From Amblyornis subalaris (Eukaryota; Chordata; Aves; Passeriformes; Ptilonorhynchidae): a stretch of DNA of 64,000 nt. Made by a program: the position numbers and the translations under genes. Positions 34,136 to 46,000 of the stretch are shown here, in pieces (position 1 is the first letter of the stretch; each line of letters begins with the position of its first letter). Under the pieces are notes generated by a model. The model did not search any database, was not told where the DNA came from, and saw only the letters and a program-made list of their open reading frames with translations. The DNA lies in the NCBI GenBank assembly GCA_018881555.1, contig JACAXG010000053.1:1203895-1267894 (forward strand), given 5' to 3'.

Positions 34136-35030
34136 AAAATATATTAGTGAACAAAAAATGGTGAGATGAACAGATGTGGATAAGAAGTGTGAATGCCTTT
34201 TTTGAATGTTGTTCTGTCTCGTGCTTCTTGCCCCATCTATTTCATTTATTTACTGAGAGGCTGCTGAGGTCATTGCAAGCAAATGCAGAAGGAGGAGGAA
34301 AGAGCACAGAAGTTCTGAGTTTAGGTTATGTGTGAATGTTTTATATTCCTTTTTTATTTGGTGAGTTCTTTACAGGCATTAGTAGCCATACACAGGACAA
34401 ATAGGATTTCAATGTCATAACAAAAAATAAATGTCTGACAGTTGCATTCAGAAAATGTCAAGTTCAACTTGACTGTCAAAATAATAGCCTCCTGAATTTT
34501 GGTGGTGCCCGTTGGAAAAAAGATAAAGTTAAGTCAGTGGTAGCTTTTTGAAGCTTCATTGAAATTATCAATCAGCTGAAATGTCTATTGACTAAAGCAC
34601 CTTTAATTGTGACAATTATTTAGTCAGCTGATGCACAGAAAGGAAGTGCGTGCCTGAAAAAAAGTACAGAGATGGGGTTTAATTATTGCCTGATAGATGC
34701 TGACAATCTCTTTTTGCTGCACCCTTCTGGTGACAGCTCCCTTGGCCAGGCTGAGCTTGTGAGGAGGCAGCTGCTTGTGTGAAAGCCAATGTTCAGCACA
34801 CTCACCCTGGGCACTTGCTCTTTGGAACCAGCTTCCAGACTGAGCTGCTGGTCTGGACCGGTGTTCTGGACATATTCCAGCAAGGGTTTGCAGTTTGCCA
34901 GGTGTAATTATCCTCTGCACTTTTAATTGGCTGTGATAATCACTTCCGGTCTTGTATGGTTCTGTGGACTGCTGTTAATTGCTTCATTTTATACCAGATA
35001 ATGCGGTATTTCAGTAGAAAATGAAATGAT

Positions 35031-35070
35031 TCTTCCCCCTCTTCCTCCCTTTCCCTCCTCCTTTCTCTCT
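35031..35070 (+). repeat. 40-nt uninterrupted polypyrimidine tract
   Basis: Forty consecutive C or T bases without a simple repeat unit, immediately followed by GG. Such tracts can form triplex structures or mimic 3' splice-site tracts, but no 'ag' acceptor follows closely enough to suggest an exon. Confidence 0.95.
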
Positions 35071-37748
35071 GGATGTACATGTGTGCATATTTATTAACAC
35101 AATTGGCTACTCTTATTACAAGCTACTGCTAAATAAAAACTGTAATATAGCTTATCAGTAATTTATGATATGTAGTTTAATAGTTTTCAGATTCACTGCT
35201 TTCCCAAGTATTTCAAACAGAATGAGAGAGCAGTAAGTAGAATAGCTGATATCTCAGCTCCCCAGCAGTGGAAAGCATGGCATGTTCCCCTTACACTCGG
35301 TGGTAGGAGAAGTACACCATAGCTGTGGCACAGTCACAGCAGCTCCTGTTGAAAATGCAAATAGTGTGTTGTGTCATTTCTTCATCTCACTGGCCACTTC
35401 AAAGTCTTTTAAGCCTCAGCTAATGAAACTGATATTTAAAGGGCACTACCTTANCAACACTGCAGTAATCTAGGATACCTATGTACCTCTATAGAACACT
35501 TTCAGATAGATTACTTTTTTAATACAAGATAAAATTAAATCTAAATAGCAGAGAGGACATACATATCAACCACTGATTTGCAGAGGTAAATGTAGGGGAG
35601 GCTGGTGGGGAAAAGTAATTTGTCATTTTAAATGAGATTGAAGCTGTATACCTCCAACACAGATGAATATACAGAAAATTTACTGCATTGCTGGAGCCTA
35701 CGGGTCTGTTCTGAAATTCGCCTGTGTTCTTCTTCCCAAAGATATAATTCACTCATGGAAACCACATTTTGACTTGAGCTTGTAAATAAGTGCTCACAAT
35801 AGAGTCCCTAAAGTAGGAATACTGAATTTGGTGGAAAAAATAACAGTATATGTCACAATTCACAGTCTTGGGTTGTTTTTTTTCTATTCCTCTGAAATAA
35901 CATTGACATTGGGAACCTCATTTAGTTTGCTTTTTCGTTGTTTACCATGACTCAAATCCCAAAAGATATGAGATGCCTGACTTTCGATTCAATCTATATT
36001 TGCTGAGTCAGTTGCTTAGGCTGAGTTTAATATTAGATAACTACTGCATTTGAGCATATGAACATAAATGGTTGTGAGAAAAAAGCCTTATAAACCATTA
36101 TTTTATTTTAAAAGAAATGGCATATTTTCCATTGATCTAATCTGCATTTGACAATAACCAAAAGTAGGGGCAAATTATTTTCCTGCCTCCTTGGTAACCT
36201 AATCTAATTTATGATTTTGGTCATAGATGTACAGCTAAGGACATCAGAACACTTTAATTCTTCATGAACTCAGACATTTGCAGATATTCTCTATTTTGTA
36301 AGCATCTTTGATCCGAGTGAAAATATAGAAATAGATGCATCACTTTTCACATTTCTGAAGGTTAAATTTAGATTTTTTAGCATCACTCTACTTCAGCAAT
36401 AGTTATAAATGTTCTTCACTTTCATATGCATCACAAGTATGCAAGAGAGCTGAACGCTATCTCATTTATGGTGCTAAAAAAAAATGCCTGGAGCACATTT
36501 TGCAATATCAACTAGACTGAAGGGATTACTTGATTTGAAGAGAGATGCTAAAGTTTGCAATGTCCTAGTCATGTCAATGAGAAGTAACTTTTGGAGCTGA
36601 ACTTCAAATAAAAAATATACAAGGCACCATGCAGTATTAGATATCACTAAATATTGTCCAAGATAACCATGAAGAAACTGCTAACAAATTTTTAATTTTA
36701 AATTTATGCCAAAAACTGTGCCTCAAATCTTGACTTCTGAACATGTAGGACAATTATTGTCATTCTATTTTCTACTACTATATACTCACTTGCAAGTCTT
36801 CTCAAATGACGTTTCATTGTTCTGTACCATTGCCCTTCTTGTGGCATGTAATGAAGGCAACACCATCCTATGTTGCACAAGTGCTGAGTGTAATGTTAAT
36901 AAGCTAATGACCTTTATGTATGTTGCTGAGGACATTTGGTGTCAGATTGTTTCCATTTATCTTGGTTAATGGGTAATTCGGACACACCATGGAGGAAAAC
37001 GTCATGCTTTGAGTACAGTTTGAAGGTTCGCTGTCTGAATGGGTCTGTTCCTCTCTGTCACTGGGATTTATCAAATTTCCAAGTACATGACTTCTCATGA
37101 CAACTATTCAAAAAGCTCATTAACACTAAATATAGTTGATACATATTAGAAACTCCTCATCTTACAGTTCAGCATCTGTATGTGAATTAGCATATGGAGA
37201 TATGAGTAATTGTTTTAATGAAAATTTCACCTCTGAACCACTTTCCTCTGGGTTCATTGTGAATATAATTAGGTCTGCCATAGTCCTCTCCCTGTGAGAC
37301 TGAAGATAAGGCACAGAAAAAATATTTCTTTGCTATAATTCTTCTGCTTAAAGATGATAGGGAGGCACTGATGAATTTAGTGCCATTCATGTTCTCTGAA
37401 CTAGAACTCTTTAAATAATAAAATATCACATAATGTCTTTTTTAAGAACTTGGTTTTTTAAACAAAGAAGGAATAAATCTTTTAAACAAATGCGTTAAAA
37501 GGCACCCAATATAATAAGTGGAGAAATGCATTCCATATTCTTCAGTCCCATACAGACAAGGACTTGGTCATGCACTTCATTTGACCTTTCTGTAGTAATG
37601 ACTAAAGGAACATTTTCCCTCTCTGTATGCCAGTGTGGCCCTTATATTGGTGGCTTGTAAAATACATTAATGTGGCAGTAATGATTAAGAAAATCTTTGT
37701 CTTTATGTGGGTAGTTGTTGAAAGATTTTAACTTTGAAATTAATTCAG

Positions 37749-37804
37749 GGATATATTCTATATATATGAGAGATACAGTCATGGATATATTCTCCATATA
37801 TGAG
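37749..37804 (+). repeat. Two-copy 22-bp direct repeat
   Basis: The sequence 'ggatatattct' plus two variable bases plus 'atatatgag' occurs at 37749-37770 and 37783-37804, differing only at the two middle bases. Spacing is 34 bases. Function unknown; AT-rich. Confidence 0.85.
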
Positions 37805-39459
37805 GTTTTGCTGCACAAAAAGTCTCCCAAGTCTTGTGAAGCAGTCACAAATTTTTAGCAGACCTAAATTAACTAATGTTAACATTGTTGAGCTTTGACT
37901 GAACTCTGTAAATATTCAACAATTTATCTTGTAAAGATGCTTTACATGACAAAGAGATTTTCTCAGTATTTGCATCCCTATCTCCATATCTTTATGATGT
38001 AGACAACATCAACTTAAGTGGACATTCCATCATAAGAACACTGAAGACATCTTCCAATCTGCAAGAAATTCTGGAAGACAAATACTGTGTTACTATAGAG
38101 GGCCTTTTTTAATGGAGGGAATATTAAACTTTTGTGAAACTTTTCTAATGCTGGAGGAAATGATGAAACGCAGACTAGAAAAAAAAGTGCCAGCCATGAG
38201 GAGAGTTTATACTTGGCTGGATTTTTTTTCTTTCGGTGTTGTTTGATATGCACTAAGTAAGTTCTTGTGGTAAAGCACAGGCAGAGCAGAGGATACCTAG
38301 AGGTACCATGGCTGACTTTCAGAGCTTTGGTGAAGCCACAGCATATACTGAGTACTAATGTGCTTTGAAAGCTGGCTGAAAATCACACTTTTTATTATTT
38401 GAGGAGTTTATACGGAATGATAATTTCATGGGTGAGAGTTTACTGATTTTTCAAATGAAATACTTGCTGAAAGCAAAGGCCTACCCAAGTATCTATTTCT
38501 CATCGAAGTTCTATCAGACACTGTCAGTGAAATCTTTGGAATACTCTAGGGTAGCACTTCATACAGTCACCACCAAAAAAAACCTACTTGAAAGTTTACG
38601 GGTTTGCAAATGTGACAATTCATTACAAAGATTTATGAGAGCAAATGAAAAAAAAGTGGTTTATAGGGAAATGCTGGCAGGCATCAAGTTTTGTCTTATT
38701 ATGCACAAGTCTGCATCACAGGAAGAGAAAGGGGTCCAACCATTTTGGGTAAGGTTTGATCAGGGCTTTTAACAGGCAGCAAAGTCTATCACAGTCTGTC
38801 GGGTAAACCGAAACAAGAAGCAAAGCAGTTAGAAATTAAATTAGATGAAAGTAAAGGCCTGAGGTTTTTTAGCTGAAATTTCTATTAAATATTTATAGCA
38901 GGACAATCTATGTATTTGAAGGATAGAACACTATTTGTTATCTATGCTTTTTAAGTGTTGCTTGTGACCTTGAAATGCGTAGAAAAGAATGTTTTAATTG
39001 TTTATCAGTGTACAGTAGTGATACAGACACAANTAACTGAGATCAAGCAGATTGGCTGAGAAAATCTGGAGAGATTAAATTGCTGTTTTCCAGCATATGT
39101 GAAGGCATTAGTAAATTTTTCTAAATACAAATTGATACACATAAGTTCTTATGCCTTAAATGTTTCCTATGTGTATGTTTTCAGATTTATGTAGAATTGT
39201 TATTTGTTGTTTGTGTAAATCTTCCTGAAGAATGCTTGTCTGGTTGTTTGTTTAGATATGAGCTACCTAATCAGAGATGACTGGTCAGCTGGCAACATCA
39301 ATTTTTCACTCAGAAGCTGACTAGGTCATTTGGAAGTTGAATGTACTCTGGAGGCTGAAAAAGCCAATTCCTATCCTTTTCAGCCAATTAAATCAATTGG
39401 ATGTAGGAATATAATAACTGGCGTTACAGAATGGTTGTTCATGCTGAAGTAAAACAATT

Positions 39460-41166
39460 CAATGTAATCAGAACAATGATTGGAGAAAAAAGGAGGGGNT
39501 TCAGCAGAACTGCTATTTTGACTTCTGGAGGGAAGACTGTTTAAGAGACTGGTTGGCAAAGTCCCTTTGGAGGTAGTCCTGAAGGGCTGAGGAGTCCAGG
39601 AAGGCTGGACATTCTTCAAGATGGAAAATTTCAAGGGGCAGAGTGTCTATGTGCTGAAAGATGAGTCGACAGGGAAAAAGACTGGTTTGGCTGAACAGAA
39701 AGTTTTGGCTGGAACCCAGCTGGAATTCAGGGGACAAAAGGAAGAGGTCCCCTTTGGAAGACAGGGCAGGCCACTCAGGAAGATTACAACGATGTCAGGT
39801 GGCCATGCAGGTATAAAATCAGGAGGGCTGAGGCCAACTAGAAGTTAATTAGGCTACAGTCATAAAAGGCAATAAAAATACTTCTATAAATACATTAACA
39901 ACCAAAGGAGACCTAAGGAGAATCTTCATCCTTTATTGGATGTTGAGGAAAACATAGTGATAAAGGAAGTAAAGGAAGAAGAGGCTGAGGTATTTAATTC
40001 AAGTCCCACTTGACTCACCTGATTGTTCTCTATGATATGATCCACTTAGTAAATGAGGGAGAGGCTGTGGATATTGTTTGCCTGGGCATTAGAAAAACCT
40101 TTGACACTATTTCCCACAGCATTCTCCTAGAAAAACTGGCTGTTCATGGCTTGCACAGGTGCCCTGTTCCCTGGATAAAGACTGACTGCATGGCCAGTCC
40201 CAGAGAGTGGTGGGGAATGGAGCTGCATCCAACTGGTGGCCAGTCATCAGTGGTGTTCCCCAGGGCTCAGCATTGGTACCAGTCCTGTTTAACATATTTT
40301 TTGATGATCAAGGGTACCCTCAGTCAGTTTGCAGATGACGTCAAGTTGGGCAGGAGTGTTGATTTGCTGGAGGGCAGGAAGGCTCTAAAGAGGGATCTGG
40401 ACGGGCTGGATCAATGGACCGAGGCAAGTTACACAAGCTTCAACAAGGTCAAATGCTGGGTCCTGCCCCTGGGTCACAACAACCCCAGGCAGCGTTCCAG
40501 GTTTGAAAGAAGAGTGTTTGGAAAGTTGTCTGGCAGAAAAGAACCTGAGGGAGCTGGTCAACAGCTGGCGGAACATGAGCCAGTGTGTGCTCAGGTGGCC
40601 AAGAAGGCCAGTGGCGCCTAACCTGTATCAGCAATACAACCATACAAATCACCAGCAGGACCAGGGTGGTGATTGTTCCCTTGTACTTGGCACTGGTGAG
40701 GCCACATCTCAAATCCTGTGTTCGGTTTTGGGCCTCTCACTACCAAAAAGACATTGAGGTGCTGGAGCACGTCCAGACAAGGGCAGCGAAGCTGGAGCAC
40801 AAGTCTGATGAGGAGCAGCTGAGGCAGCTGGGGCTGTTTAGCCTGGAGAAAAGGAGGCTCGGGGGGACCTTATCACTCTACAACTCCCTGAAAGGAGGGT
40901 GTAGCAAGGTGGGGGTCAGTTTCTTCTCCAAAGTTGAAAGCAATAGGGCAAGAAGAAATGGCCACAAGTTGCACCAGGGAAGTTTGGGGTATCAAGAACT
41001 GTAACAGGTTCCCCAGGGAAGTGGTGGAATCACCGTCCCTGGAGGTATTTAAAAGACCTGTGGATGTGGCAGGTAGGGATATGGTTTAATTGTGAACGCG
41101 AGGGTGCTGAGTTAACAGTTGGACTCAATAATCTTAGTAGTCTTTTCCAACCTTAATGATTCTGTT
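39460..41166 (+). mobile_element. CR1 LINE copy with decayed endonuclease-to-RT region and intact 3' end
   Basis: The longest mobile element in the window. Read across frames it follows CR1 ORF2 in order: an inter-domain part (about 39498-39625, 'GVQEGWTFFKME'); 'GQATQEDYNDV' (about 39765-39800) and 'KIRRAEAN'; 'PKENLHPLLDVEENIV' style wording near 39905-39960; then reverse transcriptase with 'DTISHSILLEKLAVHGL', the catalytic FADD box (40328-40339, FADDVKLG), 'GRKALKRDLDGLDQW' and the C-terminal part '[17 protein letters not shown]' (about 40836-40885). It ends with 'cagttggactcaataatctt' and 'aatgattctgtttta'. Around 40000-40010 the text jumps from the pre-RT region to within RT, so roughly 450 bases of the usual ORF2 are missing (estimate from memory). 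At least three frame changes and several stops show it is dead. The left edge is approximate. Confidence 0.9.
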
Positions 41167-42115
41167 TTACAAAAAGATGAAAAGAGAGAAGCTGGCCCTC
41201 TAACATGATTCTTTTTTTAAGACTTCCAGAAGTCTATATTATAGGCATATCTCAAATGATGGCTTATCAAAATTCCTCTCATTCAGACTGTCTGCATTAT
41301 ATTAATTTTTAATAAAAAATATTTTGCTTTGAATTTTTAATGTATTTCTGACTAGCTGTATAATAGAAATAATTGGAATTTAGATGTTGCATTTGTGAAT
41401 GCTTCTCAACTTGGATCCTCTTCATAGGGTGTGAAACCAAACATCTAATAGTTCTGTGCACATGATGGCTGTTTATCAGTTTCTTAATCTTTTTATCAAA
41501 AGAGTTGCTGAAAATTAATATATTTTCACGAAGGTTTTAGCATATATTGTGTGATCCCTGTTTATGCCATGCAAAGATCACTATGCTTTTATCTATTTCA
41601 AAAAAGTAATTCCAAATGCCAAATAGCTGTCTTCAAGAAGTCACAGGGCGATATATGATCTGTCACATTCAGGTCATGAGTTTAAATTCACCCAGGTCAA
41701 TTGCATCTGAAGATAATTATTATCTGATCGCTCACTGAGATAGGAAACTTGTAGTACAGCGGTTTTGCTAAATAAATAAACTTTCCATTACTGTTATTCC
41801 ACGCTTTTCATCTTCTCCAAAGTTATTGCATCCATGTCAGAACCTAAAACTCCTTTAATTTTACAGTTCTTTATGTAATCTGTCTTCCTGACCCTTGAGT
41901 TCCAGACATCTCTGAATAATGTATGGTTTTCCTCTCTAGACCTCAAGCTGAGTTAAATGCCCCTGCAGTGCTTTTGATCGATTAGGGTCTGGCATGATCA
42001 ATGTCACAATGTAAAGCACAGCCCTTTCATGATTAATGAGTTTCAGGTCTCCCACTTCCTTTGGAGGAGCAAAGCACAAAGCTATAGGCATTATGCTTGT
42101 TCAATAGCTACACTT
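41167..42115 (+). other. Intronic sequence without recognised genes
   Basis: AT-rich DNA between the CR1 copy and the A/C-rich tract. Nothing recognised. Confidence 0.7.
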
Positions 42116-42213
42116 AAAAAAAACTGCCCCAAAACAAACCAAACAGAAAAACCCCCAAACCAAACAAATAAACAAACAAAAAACCTAAAACAAATCAACC
42201 AAGAAAAAACCCA
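42116..42213 (+). repeat. A/C-rich low-complexity tract
   Basis: About 98 bases almost without G or T, built from variants of CAAA and CCAAA. Opposite in strand sense to the T/G-rich tracts elsewhere in the intron. The 90-codon frame through it (Lys, Asn, Pro and Gln rich) is a result of composition. Confidence 0.9.
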
Positions 42214-42790
42214 GCATCCTAAACAAGACAACTGGAAAATAATTATGAAAGAACATATACTTAAAATCCATTTTTTTCCTCTACATGATATGATTTTTTA
42301 AGTTGATCAGATGTTAATCTGATGTTGAAGCTAAAAGAATTGGCAATCATTCTTGAATTCCTGGTTTGCAGTTCAAATAAAATGGAAATTGAAAACTAAA
42401 CCATGAAAATTGGAACAACTTTTTTTTGAGCTGCTTAAAGAAAAAATATCCATTAAAATTACTAAGGGAAATATTTGATTCTTTTGGATCTCTCTTCATC
42501 ATCTGAAAGAAGCTGACAAGTTACATACATAATATATTTCATATAGAGCAATTTTATTATGCCTCTAGTTTGACAACTGATGATGGAAAGGAAGAACTAA
42601 CAAATAGAAACAAAATAGAACAGATGTTCATGTGTCTTATCAAAATCGATTATTATAAGAGCTCATTAAGGTAACAATGTAGTAGCTTGTATCTATATAT
42701 TTATTAGTATGTTCTATATAAATAAAAATCAGATTTGATAGCATTCACATAAATTTTTTGTATTTTATTTCTCATGATTCTTTACTTGCC

Positions 42791-43036
42791 ACTACCAAAG
42801 AATATAATAATTTATTTTTATTTTTATTTTTATTTTTATTTTTATTTTTATTTTTATTTTTATTTTTATTTTTATTTTTATTTTTNACTACCAAAGAATA
42901 TAATAATTTATTTTTATTTTTATTTTTATTTTTATTTTTATTTTTATTTTTATTTTTATTTTTATTTTTATTTTTATTTTTTTTTATTTTTATTTTTATT
43001 TTTATTTTTATTTTTATTTTTATTTTTATTTTTTAT
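42791..43036 (+). repeat. TTTTA pentanucleotide microsatellite in two blocks with duplicated flank
   Basis: Two runs of TTTTA: 42811-42885 and 42907-43036, the second with small interruptions. Each is preceded by the same 20 bases, 'actaccaaagaatataataa' (42791-42810 and 42887-42906), and a single n at 42886 lies exactly at the junction. That layout is what an unmerged overlap of two contig ends would give. Translated runs of FLFLF or FYFYF are repeat products, not proteins. Confidence 0.95.
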
Positions 43037-46000
43037 TCTGAAATCTTAAATTTTCAAGTCTCTTTTCTTGCAATACCACAGCAGGTTTTCCAGAATGGTA
43101 ATTATTAGAGATTAATATTTCTTTGTTTTACGAACTTTGAGTATGGATGTTGTTGAGAGTATTTTATGATGTCTCCACATTAATCCATCTTGAGAGAGAA
43201 AGACACACTTTATATAAATGAAGTACTTAAAAAGAAAACCTTTTCATTTATATGTTGTCTTAAATATAGAGTATTACACTTGAAGAATGTTTCTGAAAAC
43301 CGAGGTACAAAAGATTGTGAAATTATTTTTGTGTGGGAATCCAGAAGTTCATGGAAGGAGGTTTGACTGTTTAGGCTTTTCTTGCTGGTTTGTTAAACAG
43401 AAGACTTTTAATNAACAATTGAAATACACTTCTATATGCTTTCCCATTCAAAAGTTGGCTTCTGACAGGCATTAGGAAGGGAATTAAATATTAAATAAAA
43501 AACCTGAAATGTGGATTCTGTTCAGGAGCCAAACTGAGGATTAGAAGTCAAAAGACCAGCTGTGAAAACAAACTGTCATGGAGATAAAAGTTAATTTATA
43601 TGTATAGCAAAAAACATTTTACAGAAAGCAATAAGTTTCTTAATTTTAATCTTTGATAACAAGTGTAAGTTTTAAGGACGTCCTCATCGTTTTAATATAC
43701 TCAGATGTTTCAGCCTGCAAATTGCAAGGAAACATCTGTAATCAATCATTGGTTTTATTTTCGGTTTTTCTGAAAACTCAGAGACTTGTAGGTTAAGTTT
43801 CATATACCTCCTTCCTCCACACTCTATCCCCAGAGACAGTTTCGTACATTATGCAAACTGCTCAGAAAATTGTAGGGGCAAAACATCAATTGATTCATTA
43901 ACAGCTTCTCCCACATACCCTCAGTTTAGAAATTGATCTGATTTGCGCAGGTGGCCTCTTCCTCAGCTCTTAGCAGATGACTAGAATTCAGAAAACAGAA
44001 AGATCCATCAAGATGCCCTTCAAGAATGGTACCTGGGATTCTTAGTTAAAATTTCTTTTCCTGTTCTGTCACTGTGAAACATACATGTGCCTCATGTATG
44101 TTTCATATCTATATGTGCCTCATGCACCAGCTATATGACACGGCCATTTGTGAAGGGTTCCTCTGCTGTACTTATGTCCAGGCTGATAATCCTGTGGATG
44201 TTTTCTCATAGGCTGTATTAAGCACATTGACTCTAAGTCCATTTGTGAGTTTACATCTGGTTACAAGAAATACAGTTCCTCTCTGAACATGAATAATTGA
44301 CCTGCATATGACAGCTCTTTGATGTCAGTTCCCAAGAGGGTGAATTTGGTCAGAGGTGATTTAAGTGTACACTGGCCTGCCCTTTCTCTGGTTTTGCATA
44401 GAAATCTCATGTATTGCATCATGCCATGGGTCCCTGTGTCTTGGCATGACCTTTTGGTATGAATCTGTCCTGCTATACAAAGTGTGCACCCAAAAATTAT
44501 GCATCGAAACAAAATATATTTTAATTATATAATTCTCATTTTATATTTCTATTTTCACAGTAGAAGAAGGTCTTGTCCAGACCCCATTTAACAGGTGTTT
44601 AATAATGAAGAAAAGCTCTTCTTTTCCTTAAATAGCTTGCAATGTATGGGTGAAAAAACCCACATAATAACATTATGATTAACACCTAAAAAATCACAAG
44701 GAAACAATAAGTCGTTATTAATTATAAACAGTTAACTGCCCTTGAGCACATGGAGGGGGAATTGCTTTGTGAGCACTTTGTGAGTGGGAAGTGCAAGGTG
44801 AATCCTTGATATCGAAGGATAAATGATAAGACTATTGATATACCGTGAAGCCTTTTTTCTCTTCTTTCATTTATGATATGATAAAGAGGGGAATTCAACA
44901 GAGAAATAAAAAGGGGGAATTTGTATCATTAAAGTAATAGGAGCAAATTATGACTTTGGCACATGCATCTTGAAGAGCTTTTCATTTGAGGTAAAAAAAA
45001 GGATTTAGCTAATAAAGGCTAAAATGATAGAAATTCAAAATTGTCNTGGTTGTAAAAATAAAACTTGTCAAGATATAGATAACCTAGATGTGATGACTTG
45101 AGTGAGAAATGTGATTTGAAATTGATATCCAAGAAAAAAGTCTGGATGGATGGAGATGGATAATTTTTCAGTGATGAGAGCAAGGCAGCAAGAAGGAACA
45201 GTGTGAAAAACTTTGGTTTAGGCAACTGAAATTAAATTTACAGCTGGGTATCCAGTAAAAGATTGATCAAAAATCAAATGGAGATCTAAGCTTTGACATC
45301 CTGAATGGGGCTGCCTGCCTCTAACAGGTAACCACCCAAACTCTTTTATAGCTTAAATAAGACACAACTAGGAAGCCATTCTTTCTAAAATACTTATCTG
45401 ACACAGATCAGTGCAAACGCTGGGTTTGTTTTGTTTTGTTTTGTTTTTTTCTGCAATAAATATTAGAAAAATTGTGGTTTTCTAGTATGGATATAAGGTG
45501 CCTGAAGTTACATTTGGTAAATTTTTGGGTAAGAATACAGTGCTGGGATGTGTTGCCATGTAACAATGGAAAGTAAATTTGTTTTCTGTGGAGAGTTTTC
45601 ATGAAAGAAATAATTTAACAGAAAATGCACAAGGCCAAGAGGACTCTGGTAACCATGGAGAAAATTACCATGGGATTTGAGATCATATTTTTATGTTTAG
45701 AATAGACTGAAATAGTGATTCAGGTGAGGTAAAAAGACATTTAAGAAAGGATCAAATAGCAGAAAAAAGACAAAGATGGGAAGAAATTTGGCTTAAGGAA
45801 GCTATTAAATGAAAGAAGGAAAATGGGGCATTCATTTTAATATGATAGCAGAGTATACTAAGGACTTTGTTTTAGTGGTTTCTGGAAAATATATGGAAAC
45901 TCAGCTAGGGATACACATTGTAATATTCTGTGCCCATAGTAATGAAGAGAAAGGACAAAAAACATGTTGCTGGAGGGGAACACTGAATATCCCTTTCTTT

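Larger units (their letters stand above)
34136..39459 (+). other. Intronic sequence without recognised genes
   Basis: Mostly AT-rich. The segment 34620-34920 has more balanced composition and open minus-strand frames but no recognisable product. A pure pyrimidine run and a two-copy direct repeat are listed separately. The 114-codon frame at 38428-38772 shows no known domain and is probably chance. Confidence 0.65.

Noticed and set aside
40010..40621. 203-codon open frame that could be read as a gene
   Set aside because: It is the reverse-transcriptase part of a decayed CR1 retrotransposon with frame changes, not a host gene.
42758..43108. Open frames of 91-116 codons rich in Phe, Leu, Ile and Tyr, resembling membrane segments
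   Set aside because: Translation of the TTTTA microsatellite.
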